From the NCBI RefSeq assembly GCF_003633685.1, contig NZ_RBKT01000001.1:4960001-5024000 (forward strand): a stretch of DNA of 64,000 bases, read 5' to 3'. This document shows positions 47,101 to 55,305 of the stretch, piece after piece. Under the pieces are notes generated by a model, which was given only the letters and a program-made list of their open reading frames with translations, searched no databases and had not been told where the DNA came from. The stretch's first letter is position 1; every line of letters begins with the position of its first letter. The position numbers were made by a program, and so were the translations under genes. The stretch comes from Micromonospora pisi. Lineage in GTDB: Bacteria; Actinomycetota; Actinomycetes; Mycobacteriales; Micromonosporaceae.

Positions 47101-47264
47101 CAAAGGGATCGATGTCCACCCTGCAACTCAAGGGCGTGGAGGAGGCAAAGATCGAGTGCGCACGCAAGTTCTTCGCATCGCTCAACGGCAAGGTCGAGCG
47201 CGACGGCGTGAAGTACGACGTCGTTGACAGTTACGACTCGCTGCTCCAGATTGTGACGGCGTGA
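44181..47264 (+). CDS. Type III-like restriction enzyme Res subunit
   Basis: A 1027-residue Res protein. The superfamily 2 helicase part has Walker A METGTGKTYVYIKTI (about residue 100), IIDEPQKIEG as the DEAD-like motif II (about 225) and FALRYSATHK as motif III; the C-terminal RecA half ends around RRQEIGRGLRL. The C-terminal endonuclease domain has YNPDWAIAF (about 950) and YFVAETKGS (about 970), the PD-(D/E)XK catalytic pattern of type III enzymes. All catalytic motifs are present, so the enzyme looks functional. It is the last gene of the coupled cassette. Confidence 0.92.
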   Translation: MKLQFKVQPYQTEAVDAVVDVFTGQPYADGVKYRIDPGTDAAQTLLEDAGLRNAEIVLTPPQILANVHMVQQTRGLERSKDLKDPVKKSAAPINLDIEMETGTGKTYVYIKTIMELHKRYGWSKYIVVVPSIAIREGVKKSFDITAEHFQQFYGTKPRTFIYNSSRLHEVERFSSDSGVQVMIINIQAFNATGKDARRIYEVLDDFQSRKPIDVIAANRPILIIDEPQKIEGDAKKPSKSLEALGLFNALFALRYSATHKIERTKVHRLDAVEAYNQKLVKKIAVRGITVKHLAGSTAYLYVDGLEVGKGTDFPKARVELEVQTAHGIKRQVKRLNQGMNLHDISGGIEAYKGLFIRDVDANRDIIELSNGEIIGAGEVTQDVAEDQKRRIQIREVIRAHLDKERELFAQGIKTLSLFFIDEVAKYRDYDREDTLGEYAHVFEEEYETVLADYLGQLDLEEAAERYRKHVAAIPVRATHEGYFSIDKKTGRSIDGKIAARGDFAGQSDDADAYDLILKDKERLLSFEEPVRFIWSHSALREGWDNPNVFVLGILKKSDNTTTRRQEIGRGLRLSVDQHGERMDNPVTVHDINELTVVTDESYTDFVTALQKEIIESLSARPRKASVDYFTGKRITLADGSPTVLEQSFAQALYNHLIRSNYIDDDGLVTQEYKDARADGTLAAPTAEVLKPVIDFVWPLVDALYLDVPKPTDGRKPKKIPFNEANFKKREFQELWGRINHKAVYQVEFDSEELIKNCIRTLDKSLNVTVMQYLVEAGKQVVDLEVEHLEAGTGFKVSETKVEHSAVSAASIVKYDLLGEIAEKTQLTRRTCAAILTGINPGTFTKFKQNPEQFITEASRLINEQKATVIVEHLSYNPLDNRYDSSIFTENQTAQDLSKAGDKLKKSVYEYVITDSKVERSFVEKLDVSDEVVVYSKVPRGFFIPTPVGDYNPDWAIAFRDDTTKIRHVYFVAETKGSMSTLQLKGVEEAKIECARKFFASLNGKVERDGVKYDVVDSYDSLLQIVTA

Positions 47265-47857
47265 GTAAAGCTGCGGGTGCCGAAAACCTCATCCGCGCTC
47301 GTCAGGCGGCATGCTCGTACTCATGTAGAAGCTCTGTACCGTGCCAAAATTCGTCATGGTTGCTCGGATCCACACCACACCCGAAGAGGCGGCCGCTCGC
47401 AGCAGCACCTTGGCAGGGTCTAACGCTTGGCCTGGTCGGCCCGACGCGAGTGCATGGACAGGGGCCACCCTCAGCGAGCACCTACGCGCCGGGCTGTCGG
47501 ATATGCCGAACGCACGACACCGATCACCGGGGCCGAGCGTGTGATCTGGACGGCCGCTGAACAGGGCGGACGTTGTTTCGGGACCCGCAGGGATCCGGGC
47601 CGCCAGGTTGGACTTGACGGATGTGTTTGGAACAACCCGTCCTACCCCTCTTTACGCAGGTCAAAGCTTGATCGCAATCGAAAGTGGCGACAAAACTGGT
47701 CGCTGATTCGGTGTGACGGTATGGCTTTTCCCAGGTCACCGGGCATCTACGGGGGTAGGATAATTTGTTCCAGAGTTGGTCCTGGGGAGCGCCGACCGGA
47801 CCCGTCGGCCCGTGCCCCTTGTCGGAGGTACCAGATAGTCCGCGATGGTTTCCGACC
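47265..47857. other. Non-coding or decayed stretch after the Res gene
   Basis: A short frame at 47341-47544 (MPKFVMVARIHTTPEEAAA) has no recognised family or clear ribosome binding site, and the other frames on both strands are low-complexity. I support no gene here. Confidence 0.4.
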
Positions 47858-48073
47858 ATGAGGCGCCGCCAGCTAGAACAAGCCCCGGCGTCGGCTTCCA
47901 GACTTAAACCGTGGGCTGTGGGTGCCTGTATTGTCACTGCCTGCGCCGGAATGCCCGCCGCGATGATTGTCGCCTTGGCGTCGCATACATCGTCTGGGGT
48001 GGCGGGCGTGACCGCCATTGCGTCCATAAGCGTCGCTGCTTTCGGGGCAGCCCTCAGCCTGGGACGGCCGTAA
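47858..48073 (+). CDS. Small predicted membrane protein
   Basis: From the ATG at 47858 a 71-residue product has two hydrophobic segments, WAVGACIVTACAGMPAAMIVA and VAGVTAIASISVAAFGAALS, linked by a short polar loop. This resembles small two-helix membrane proteins, but no family is recognised and the ribosome binding site is weak. It could be spurious. Confidence 0.35.
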   Translation: MRRRQLEQAPASASRLKPWAVGACIVTACAGMPAAMIVALASHTSSGVAGVTAIASISVAAFGAALSLGRP

Positions 48074-48223
48074 CTTTCTACCGTTCGAAAACTCGGCCAC
48101 GGGCGTTGAACTGCTATTTGTCCGCCGTGGGATCGATGAACGGTGTCATGATGCCCGTCATGATCCTGTCGTTCGGCTACCTGTTTCTTCGCCAGGCACT
48201 GCAGTTGATCATCCTGTTCGGCC

Positions 48224-49496
48224 GTGAGCACGCCGGACCTGGACCGGGCGTTTGTCCAGGGCGGCGGCGCGGCGGCCGGCGGGGGTCTTGGGTGCGCCCT
48301 CGACGATCCGGTAGCCGGAGGTGAGCTGGTTCCGCTCCACGGTGAGGGCCCCTTGGTCGAGGTCCGGTTCACCGGAGTCCGCGCATCTCCCCCGGCTGGA
48401 GTGAGGAACTGCGCGACCGCAAGGAGCCCTTCGACGGGCGTGACGACCTGCGCGCCTGGCTCGCGGACCGGGCTTTGCCCCACAGGGGTGGACGCCGGCG
48501 CCGTCCTCGCCCTCGCCGACTTGGACGACCTGCACACCACGATCGAGCGGCTGGGTGTCTCCCTGGCGGCGGCGAACGCCGGCTTCCGTACTCTGGGCCT
48601 GCCGCCGTTACACCACCGCGACGGGCACGTCCGGCAGTTCGCGGCCCACCTTCAGCAGCATCGCGCCGAGATCCAGGACCGCCTCCGCGACCGGTTCGTC
48701 GCCGTTGTTCGGCGTGGCGAGCCGCTGACCGAATACCTGCGGCTGCGCGATCTGCCCGGCCTCGACCCAGACCCGGACTGGCTGGACCGCCACTGGGATC
48801 TTCCCGAGCCGGTACTCAACAAGCGGATCGGGGATTGGCTCAATGCCGTCTGCCCGGCGGCCTCACCGATTGGACCCGCATCGACCGCGCTGCTGCCCCC
48901 AGTGAAAGATCTGAGAGAAGGCGGCCATCGTACCGCCGTACGCGCCGCAACGGCCGCCCGAATCGCCGTAGAGGCGTGGCTGCACCGCTTTACCGGCACC
49001 AGCACCCGCCGCCCCGGCCAACCCGACGCTGTCGCCGCAGCCATGACCACCGACGGCAGCATGGACTTCGGCCGGCTGACCCAGTCCGACGTGATCGCCT
49101 GGTTGCACACCCACCACCAGTGGCCGGAATCGATGCCGCAGACCACCGCGCCCGCACAGCTGGGACTCTCCGAGCAAGACATGGCGCACGCCCGGGCCGA
49201 TGATCACCTCACTGTTGCGGGACCACCAGGGCGAGAGCTACGTCTACTACCTCGATGTCTCGCTGCCGGAAACGCTGCGGCGGCACACGCTACGCCCGCA
49301 AGCCGCCGAGTTCACCGGCGAAGACATGCAGGGCTGGTACCTGCCAGGAGACTTTCTCGGATGCGACGGCGAGCACATCATCGGCGAGGAATCCTCGTTC
49401 GACGAAACGCTGACGCTCATCGAGACAACTGCCGGCCTTATCACAGCCGGAGCTGCCACTGTCCCGCAGCAGGGCGGGATGGTTCCTCTGCCGTAG
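48224..49496 (+). pseudogene. Frameshifted remnant of a large protein's C-terminal part
   Basis: A frame from about 48400 to 49205 reads as real protein (LADLDDLHTTIERLGVSLAA, WLDRHWDLPEPVLNKRIGDW, DVIAWLHTHHQWPESMPQT), then becomes low-complexity; coding character seems to move to another frame from 49200 to 49496 (GESYVYYLDVSLPETLRRH). The first part recalls the C-terminal region of very large actinomycete proteins with sacsin-like ATP-binding domains, seen in defence islands; this is a weak recollection. No start or N-terminal domain is present. Confidence 0.4.
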
Positions 49497-50026
49497 CGAT
49501 ATCGGGGTACGGCTTGGAGAGCAGAGGGAGGTCCCCGCTGACGGGCTCGAGCGCTGATCTTGGGATGGCCGCTGGCGCCCGTCGAATCTCCCAGGTTGAG
49601 GGGCCAGAGCACCAAAGCCACGAGTCGCTAAGGTGCCCTGGTCGGCCTTCGGGTCGATTCCGCCCCCGTCGGCGAGCGCGTCCTTTCGAGGATGGTGCGC
49701 TCACAAGATCAGCGCCAGAGCCCGAACGTACCAGGTCCACAACGACCATGAACGATCTATCCCGGCAGTATGGGGACCTGGCCGTCCATCCGGCCGTCGA
49801 CTTTGATGACTATCGCTTTCTGGGTCGAGCCTAGATCACCCATCGCTGAGGGTGACTTTGGCGGCCGAGCCGCTGCGCGCATCGCGGCTAGATCCGTCCA
49901 CCGCAAGTTTGAGGAACAGTCGCGGAGAATCGGGCGGCGGCGGGGCTTCGGCTGCGATATTCTGTTCGGCTCGGCATGAGGTCCGGGCGTGGCGTATGCC
50001 ATCGACGACTCGTAGACCAGGCCGAT
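49497..50026. other. Stretch without a supported gene
   Basis: Short overlapping frames on both strands, none with family resemblance. Low-complexity Arg/Pro/Ser-rich translations suggest non-coding or decayed DNA. Confidence 0.4.
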
Positions 50027-51412
50027 ATGCAGATCATTTCCCTGGCTCAGCTGCGTGAGACCGACGAACGTAGCCAGCGTTTCACCCCGCTGGGTCTCGG
50101 CCTAGATCGCATGCTGACCCCGGAGTCCGCCGCCGCCCACCACCAGGAGACGGTTGCCCAGATTGACCTTGCGGACGCCGTGGCGCAGGGCACGCGCGAG
50201 GCCTTCGAACGACTGCGCAACATCCACGCGTACGGGGTGCTGTGCTACGAGATCTACACCTTGGTCAACGACCACGCGCTGCTGGTCATCGAGCAGGCTC
50301 TGCGGGATCGGTTCATCGACTTCCACGACGGCTCATGCACCTTCGTGCGTCGCGACAGCCGGGAGAGTGCGATCGTCATCGGCGGCTACGACGACGTATA
50401 CAAAGCGGCCAACCGATTCTCCCCGGTCCGGGGTTACCGGCTGCTCGTGGGACGCGGCCCGGCAACCGTCGAGTTCAACGGCACGCTCGGCGGCTTACGC
50501 AAATGGGCTCGGGCCGCTGGACTGCTCCGCGGGCAACGCAATCGCCGCATCGAGCAACTGCTCGCGAGGCTACGCAACTCCGTCGCCCACCCCTCGTCGA
50601 CGCACCTACTTACTCCGGTTGACTGCGCGGTGACGTTGCGCGATTTGGCCGAGTTCATCAACCAGCTTTGGGGAGTACCTACGCCGGGCGGCCGTCTCTA
50701 CCCCGCGCCGGCCGAGCGCGGCGTGCTGTTCATCGGCTGGAACGCCAACGGCAGTACGACCCTCGCACGAGCCGATAACCTCACCGCCGGCATGGTTCGT
50801 CTCGACGACATCGAACAGTGCGCGATCGTCCGCGCCTTCTTCAGCCCGGGAACCCGCCCGGAGGACCCCGACCTCCGCTACTTCAACAGTCGATACGACA
50901 ACAGCCGACTACCTACCGAATACCTTTGGGGACCTGGCAGCCCCACCGAAGCCGCCACCTGGCTAACCACCGCCCACCCAACATCGGACTCTGTGGACCT
51001 CCTTGATCAGGTCTTCGCCGTCCGGCACGACGACGACCGCGTGTACCGACCCATGAAGCCCGGTGTTGTCGCCTTGCTCGACCCAGCCGACCAGACCGGC
51101 CACTGGTACCTCGTCCAAGCTGATTTCCCTCAGGATGCCTTCGTCCACATCCGGCAACTCTTGGCGGCCGAGCCGGGATGCAGCCAACGCGGTGAATGCA
51201 CCGTATGCCCAGTCGAGATCCTCGACCAGGGCACCGTCGGGGAACTCGTCGGGCGCGGCCGACTCGCCCCGACTAGCACCGCACTGCCTCCGGCCTTCTG
51301 CCTTCGCGACGACATCCCGTCCTGGCAACCAGCGCCACTACGCACCAACCGCGAGCCGGCGCCACGTAGCAGGAGCAACCGCCGCCGTGGGAGGCCGCAT
51401 AACTCCGCCTAG
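50027..51412 (+). CDS. HEPN-like protein of unknown function
   Basis: About 461 residues. The region around residues 160-220 (LARLRNSVAHPSSTHLL, then TLRDLAEFINQLWG) has the R-x4-H motif (Arg-Asn-Ser-Val-Ala-His) in a helix followed by a second helix, the hallmark of HEPN ribonuclease or nucleotide-transferase-partner domains. The N-terminal part (FERLRNIHAYGVLCYEIYTLV, ALLVIEQALRDRF) is also helical and HEPN-compatible. A C-terminal region has several cysteines (CSQRGECTVCPVEIL), perhaps a metal site. I chose the ATG at 50027; 17 upstream residues in the open frame are untypical. HEPN proteins often act as RNases in phage defence. Role inferred. Confidence 0.55.
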   Translation: MQIISLAQLRETDERSQRFTPLGLGLDRMLTPESAAAHHQETVAQIDLADAVAQGTREAFERLRNIHAYGVLCYEIYTLVNDHALLVIEQALRDRFIDFHDGSCTFVRRDSRESAIVIGGYDDVYKAANRFSPVRGYRLLVGRGPATVEFNGTLGGLRKWARAAGLLRGQRNRRIEQLLARLRNSVAHPSSTHLLTPVDCAVTLRDLAEFINQLWGVPTPGGRLYPAPAERGVLFIGWNANGSTTLARADNLTAGMVRLDDIEQCAIVRAFFSPGTRPEDPDLRYFNSRYDNSRLPTEYLWGPGSPTEAATWLTTAHPTSDSVDLLDQVFAVRHDDDRVYRPMKPGVVALLDPADQTGHWYLVQADFPQDAFVHIRQLLAAEPGCSQRGECTVCPVEILDQGTVGELVGRGRLAPTSTALPPAFCLRDDIPSWQPAPLRTNREPAPRSRSNRRRGRPHNSA

Positions 51413-51566
51413 CAGCCGGATTGCGGCAAATAAGTGCATTCGACCATACTCGCACGGGATGCACTGGTACCTAACACCTGCCGGCCGAAGGTCAGCCGTA
51501 AGCGGCGAAAAGGTGTCATCGGATAATGCTTCCTCAACAGCCGTTCGAGTCGTACGATTTGCGCTC

Positions 51567-52190
51567 GTGAGCGAAGCCCTGAACCCGGTTGGCGTGGTTT
51601 GCACGTCTTGTCGCAACGCAACTTCGTCTGTACCTGCTGGTTGGATCGGCGAGGATGAGGATCCCACAATTGGTTACGCGCTGATTGAGTGCTCACACTG
51701 CCATAGACTTATGGTTATTCAGGAATTCAATGAATGGAATGGGCAAGATTTAGTTTCTAGTGGTGCCCCCGTTGTCATCTGGCCAGTTCGAGACACGCAA
51801 CTTAGTGTCGAAATCCCTGATCCTGCACGCAAGTCATTTGAGGAGGCGCGTGCTTGCCATCATGCTGGACAGTTCACGGCTGCCGCACTGATGGTCCGGC
51901 GGACGCTCGAGGCAGTCTGTATCGACAAGGGGGCCACGACCGGTAGCCTTCAAGTCAAGCTTAACGAATTGAAGTCTAAAGGAATAATTGAGGGGAAGCT
52001 CACCGACTGGTCGCACGACCTTCGAGCTCTCGGAAATGAAGCTGCCCACGATACGACGATATTTATCAGCGCTGCCGATGCGCAGGATGCCCTTGAGTTG
52101 GCGGAAGCATTGCTAAATTATGTCTACGTCCTCAATGCCAAGTACAACGCATTTAAGGCGCGCCGCACAACCCCTGTCGCGCCATCGTGA
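51567..52190 (+). CDS. DUF4145 (HEPN-superfamily) protein with zinc ribbon
   Basis: About 207 residues from a GTG at 51567. An N-terminal zinc ribbon has CTSC and CSHC pairs about 40 residues apart. The C-terminal DUF4145 domain reads AALMVRRTLEAVCIDKGAT, then WSHDLRALGNEAAHDTTIF and DALELAEALLNYVYVLNAKY; R-x-L-G-N-x-A-A-H is the family's conserved core. DUF4145 proteins are frequent in restriction and defence islands; their action is not settled. The gene is visibly AT-richer than its neighbours, which suggests recent transfer. The open frame upstream to 51063 overlaps the preceding gene in another frame and is not used. Confidence 0.75.
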   Translation: MSEALNPVGVVCTSCRNATSSVPAGWIGEDEDPTIGYALIECSHCHRLMVIQEFNEWNGQDLVSSGAPVVIWPVRDTQLSVEIPDPARKSFEEARACHHAGQFTAAALMVRRTLEAVCIDKGATTGSLQVKLNELKSKGIIEGKLTDWSHDLRALGNEAAHDTTIFISAADAQDALELAEALLNYVYVLNAKYNAFKARRTTPVAPS

Positions 52191-52373
52191 TTACGCAATA
52201 CTCGACATTCTTATCAAGATCCTATTAACGTCTTGATGCCCTAGTGAACAACCGGAACCTGGCATGATTGACCGTACGCTCATCGGCATGAGTGTACGCC
52301 GAAACACACGTGCGACGTCGGGTGAGGTGCCGATATAGTCGCCGCCCTGGATCCGTGAAGCGTAGGGACAGTG

Positions 52374-52784
52374 ATGCACAGGACCCTTCGAGTTATCGGC
52401 TACTGGCGTGATTCGTCGGCGTCGGAAAGTTTGCCGGACGTTCGGGACTTCATTGATGAAAGCGTGCCTGCTGGTGTGCGCGCTGCCGTGGTTGCGTATC
52501 TCCGGTCGGGCACCTGGTTCGTCGCGACGGCAGGGTTTTCGCGGTGCCGGATCTGCGGGGTGGCCAACGGTAGTACTGATTTCACTGACGGCGAGCACTT
52601 CGTGTGGCCGGAGGGCCTTGCGCACTACCTGGAGACGCATGGCGTCTGGTTGCCGGACGACGTCACTGCCATCGCGCGGCGGGGATTGGCGGGAGCGGTC
52701 GACACAGGCGAGTTTGAGCGGGCGCTGCTTGACGCCGGCGAGGTAGCCCTCGATCAGCAATGGTGGGCAAGTCAGCGTCGGTGA
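52374..52784 (+). CDS. Conserved hypothetical protein with CxxC motif
   Basis: A 136-residue protein with SRCRICGVANGSTDFTDGEHFVWPEGLAHYLETHGVWLPDD in its middle (quoted span covers about residues 57-97), giving one C-x2-C pair and a His that could bind metal together. Adjacent GTG and ATG codons follow AGGGAC; the ATG is used. I recognise no named family; similar short proteins occur singly in actinomycete genomes. It is the last gene before the right direct repeat. Confidence 0.55.
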   Translation: MHRTLRVIGYWRDSSASESLPDVRDFIDESVPAGVRAAVVAYLRSGTWFVATAGFSRCRICGVANGSTDFTDGEHFVWPEGLAHYLETHGVWLPDDVTAIARRGLAGAVDTGEFERALLDAGEVALDQQWWASQRR

Positions 52785-53329
52785 TTCAGGCAACACCGAC
52801 CCCGCCCAAGCACCGTTCATCGCTTGATCGACTCCCCGATCATCGACAGAAGTGGATAGGGCATGCGGTCGATGCCGGCTCGCCGGTAGCAGAACGTCAC
52901 GATGATCGCCGCCCGTACCGCCGGCCTGGTCGGCCCTACCAGCCACCCCTCGCGCCCGATGAGGGCGACGCCTGCCCCTCGGTCAACCGTGCACGAGGTC
53001 GTTAGGCGACGAGTACGGGAACTTGGAGGCGGCGCACATCCTGCAGTCCGGCCAAGGGGCGCTCCTGGGACGACTGTTCGCCTGACCCGGACACCCTGCG
53101 GGGAGGGGGGACCTCGCATGGTTTGATCACCGGAGGGTGGGTCAGTCATCGGGCACAGAGCGGGTCCGTCGACCTGTGTCTGCTCTGAAATGACTTACGC
53201 TGATATCGATGATCATCGAGTGGTGCACGATGTGTGCTCATCGCTTGTTGTGCGTTGGTGGCCGGTGCTGGGTCATCGTGCGCGACGGTGACGGTCGACG
53301 GCCTGACCCGCGATCACGTGCGGTCGTGC
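52785..53329. other. Stretch before the tRNA repeat without a supported gene
   Basis: No frame on either strand shows family resemblance. The right end of the island lies here, abutting the 129-bp repeat at 53330. Confidence 0.45.
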
Positions 53330-53458
53330 TGTGATCCGCAGGTGGCGCTGCCAGCGGTGACAGGTTTTGCGGGTCCCTGTCGCCCGCCGGCCGCCGCTGC
53401 TAGGTACCCTGTACCCTCGCGCCCTCGTAGCTCAGGGGATAGAGCATCGGTTTCCTAA
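53330..53458 (+). repeat. 129-bp direct repeat, right copy (with intact tRNA)
   Basis: Identical to 33904-34032. Here the repeat runs on into the 3' half of the tRNA, so this copy gives a complete gene. Confidence 0.95.
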
Positions 53459-53493
53459 ACCGTGTGTCGCAGGTTCGAATCCTGCCGGGGGCA
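53421..53493 (+). tRNA. tRNA-Arg(CCT), AICE attachment site
   Basis: A 73-base cloverleaf: acceptor stem GCCCTCG/CGGGGGC (one G-T pair), D-arm GCTC/GAGC, anticodon loop TTCCTAA with anticodon CCT, T-arm GCAGG-TTCGAAT-CCTGC, discriminator A. The first base pair of the anticodon stem is a T-T mismatch. The integrase gene lies just downstream, so the 3' half is almost certainly the attL core of the AICE, restored by the element on integration. Confidence 0.95.
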
Positions 53494-53718
53494 CCTCGAA
53501 GATCAGCAAAAACGTCCTCTGACCAGCAGGAATACTTCCCGGTCGATGTGATCTCGTAGGCAGTCGTAGGCCGCCTGTAGCCACCGTTTGTCGCTGGTTG
53601 TGCAAAATACGTGCAATGATCTTGAGCCTCTGTGGGGCGGTGTTTGCCCAGCTCACGGGCCTCAAAACACGAGAGGCCGCAGCGTCAGCCACGGCCTCTC
53701 GCGCCCTACCGGTGATCG

Positions 53719-55101
53719 TCATGCGGACAGTGCCGCCTCGATCCGTTCGTTCATCCGGCTCCGGTCCCCGTCGATGCACTTCGCGTACACCTTGAGCAGC
53801 ACGTCCACCGAGTGACCGGCCCGTTCGGCGACCTCTGGCGCGGGTAGGCCCGCGTTCAGCCAGAGCGACACCCCGGCGTGCCGCAGGTCGTACGGGCGCC
53901 CGGCCAGGGGAGAGGCTGCCCGGTCCGGAGGCAGGCTCAGGATCCGTGCCTCCTCCCAGACACGGGAGTACGTCGAGGACGCCACTACGTTGCCCCGCTC
54001 ACTGAGGAACAGCCGCCCGTCCGCACCGACGCCGAACCGCTCGACATGCCCGCGCAGGATCGCCACCAGCTCCGGTGGGATTGGCACCTCCCGCGCTTCC
54101 GTCTCGCCTCGGTGCTTGAGTCCGCGATCGTCGTGCACCTCGCCGCTGTCGGTGTATCGCTTGCCAGCCGCCGGTCGGGACTTCTCCACCGTCAACATGC
54201 CCCAGCCCGTCTTGGGCAGGTGGCAGTCACGTTCCCGCAGGCCCAATGCCTCACTCGGCCGCAGCGCGGCGAAGTACAGGCAGGCGTAGAACGCCTGTAG
54301 CCGTTCACCCCGACGACCGGTCTTCCCGCGCTGGCCGACGTAGGTCACGGCGGTCAGCAGCTCCCGCGCCTGGCCGACGTTGACCACCACCCGCCGATCC
54401 ACCTCGGCCACGACCTTCCGCCGCGCGGACCGTACCCGGAGTTTGTCGACCGGGTTGAAGTCCAGCAGCTCCAGTTCGACGGCGTACTGAAGGACGTTGT
54501 AGAAGACCGAGCGCCGCCGCCTGGTCGTGCTCGCCGCCGAGGCCCGCCCATCCATCCGGAGCCCGAGCACGTCGAGAGCCGGACGGACCACCGCGGCTTC
54601 CGCCAGTGCGGTCAGCGGTTGCGACGCCTTGTCGAGCCACCGCAGGGCAGCGGCGATGTCCGCCGGCCGGTCGAGCTTCCGAGCGGCAGGCGGAAACTCG
54701 TACTCGCGCAGTGCTCGACGGAGCAGCGCCGGATCCGGCTGGCCGGGTACGTCCCGAACGAGCGCGGCGGTCACGGTCGCCAGCGCATCGGTAGTGCTCT
54801 CCCGCGACTTCGCGGCGGCACCCGGCCACTTCATGTCGATGTACCGCCGGACGAAGCCGAACCAGCTCACCGACTCCTCGGGCTTCACCATCGAATCGGG
54901 CAGCCCGGAATCCGCGTCGAACGCCTCGCCCCGGTTCGCCGCCTGCATGAGGTCGGAGCGGAAGTTGTCCGCCAGCGCTCGCGTGCCGAAGGTCCGCGAC
55001 TTCGGTTCGGCCGCGACGACCCACCGGACCGTGTACGACTTCTTCCGACCCGCCAGAGCGTTGACCTGGATGCTGCGAACCCGTACCTCCCGCGACTTCA
55101 C
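53719..55101 (-). CDS. int: AICE integrase (tyrosine recombinase)
   Basis: A 460-residue tyrosine recombinase. Catalytic motifs seen are AALRPSEALGLRERD (first Arg), LKHRGETEAREVPIP (Lys/strand), RPYDLRHAGVSLWL (His-x-x-Arg region), AERAGHSVDVLL (second His) and the nucleophile in KVYAKCIDG. It inserts and, with Xis, excises the element at the tRNA-Arg gene, whose 3' end is 225 bp away. Its start overlaps the xis stop by 4 bases. Confidence 0.93.
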   Translation of the reverse strand: MKSREVRVRSIQVNALAGRKKSYTVRWVVAAEPKSRTFGTRALADNFRSDLMQAANRGEAFDADSGLPDSMVKPEESVSWFGFVRRYIDMKWPGAAAKSRESTTDALATVTAALVRDVPGQPDPALLRRALREYEFPPAARKLDRPADIAAALRWLDKASQPLTALAEAAVVRPALDVLGLRMDGRASAASTTRRRRSVFYNVLQYAVELELLDFNPVDKLRVRSARRKVVAEVDRRVVVNVGQARELLTAVTYVGQRGKTGRRGERLQAFYACLYFAALRPSEALGLRERDCHLPKTGWGMLTVEKSRPAAGKRYTDSGEVHDDRGLKHRGETEAREVPIPPELVAILRGHVERFGVGADGRLFLSERGNVVASSTYSRVWEEARILSLPPDRAASPLAGRPYDLRHAGVSLWLNAGLPAPEVAERAGHSVDVLLKVYAKCIDGDRSRMNERIEAALSA

Positions 55102-55283
55102 GCCGCCTCCCGAAGCCGCTCAAGCCAGGCCCGGAAATTGCTCCGCTCGATCCGCAGCTCACCGTTCGGAAGCTTGATGCACTCCGGCGCGATGCCCAGC
55201 TCACGCCAGCGGTAGAAGGTTCGCCGCGATACACCGTTGAGCGCGGTCAACACCTGGGGGACGGTCATCAACTCGTCGTTCAT
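55098..55283 (-). CDS. xis: Excisionase (MerR-like helix-turn-helix)
   Basis: A 61-residue DNA-binding protein: TVPQVLTALNGVSRRTFYRW is the helix-turn-helix and CIKLPNGELRIERSNFRAWL the wing and C-terminal helix, the standard AICE/phage Xis form. It sets recombination direction together with Int. It lies 22 bp after repSA in the same operon. Confidence 0.9.
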   Translation of the reverse strand: MNDELMTVPQVLTALNGVSRRTFYRWRELGIAPECIKLPNGELRIERSNFRAWLERLREAA

Positions 55284-55305
55284 AGGGGTGATTTCCTCCG
55301 AGGGG

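Larger units (their letters stand above)
34033..53329. mobile_element. 19.4-kb accessory island between tRNA-Arg direct repeats
   Basis: The segment between the two 129-bp repeats interrupts what should be one tRNA locus. It carries nuclease, methyltransferase, helicase and HEPN-like genes, an IS630 element and decayed genes, has visibly lower GC in 38-47 kb and 51.5-52.2 kb, and lacks a recognisable integrase. Recombination between the repeats would remove it cleanly and leave one intact tRNA. How it entered is inferred; the neighbouring AICE integrase is a candidate actor. Confidence 0.75.

Noticed and set aside
47524-48540. Open frame of 338 codons on the minus strand in the island
   Set aside because: Composition is irregular and no family motif is seen; it crosses a small plus-strand membrane-protein frame and a decayed plus-strand gene.
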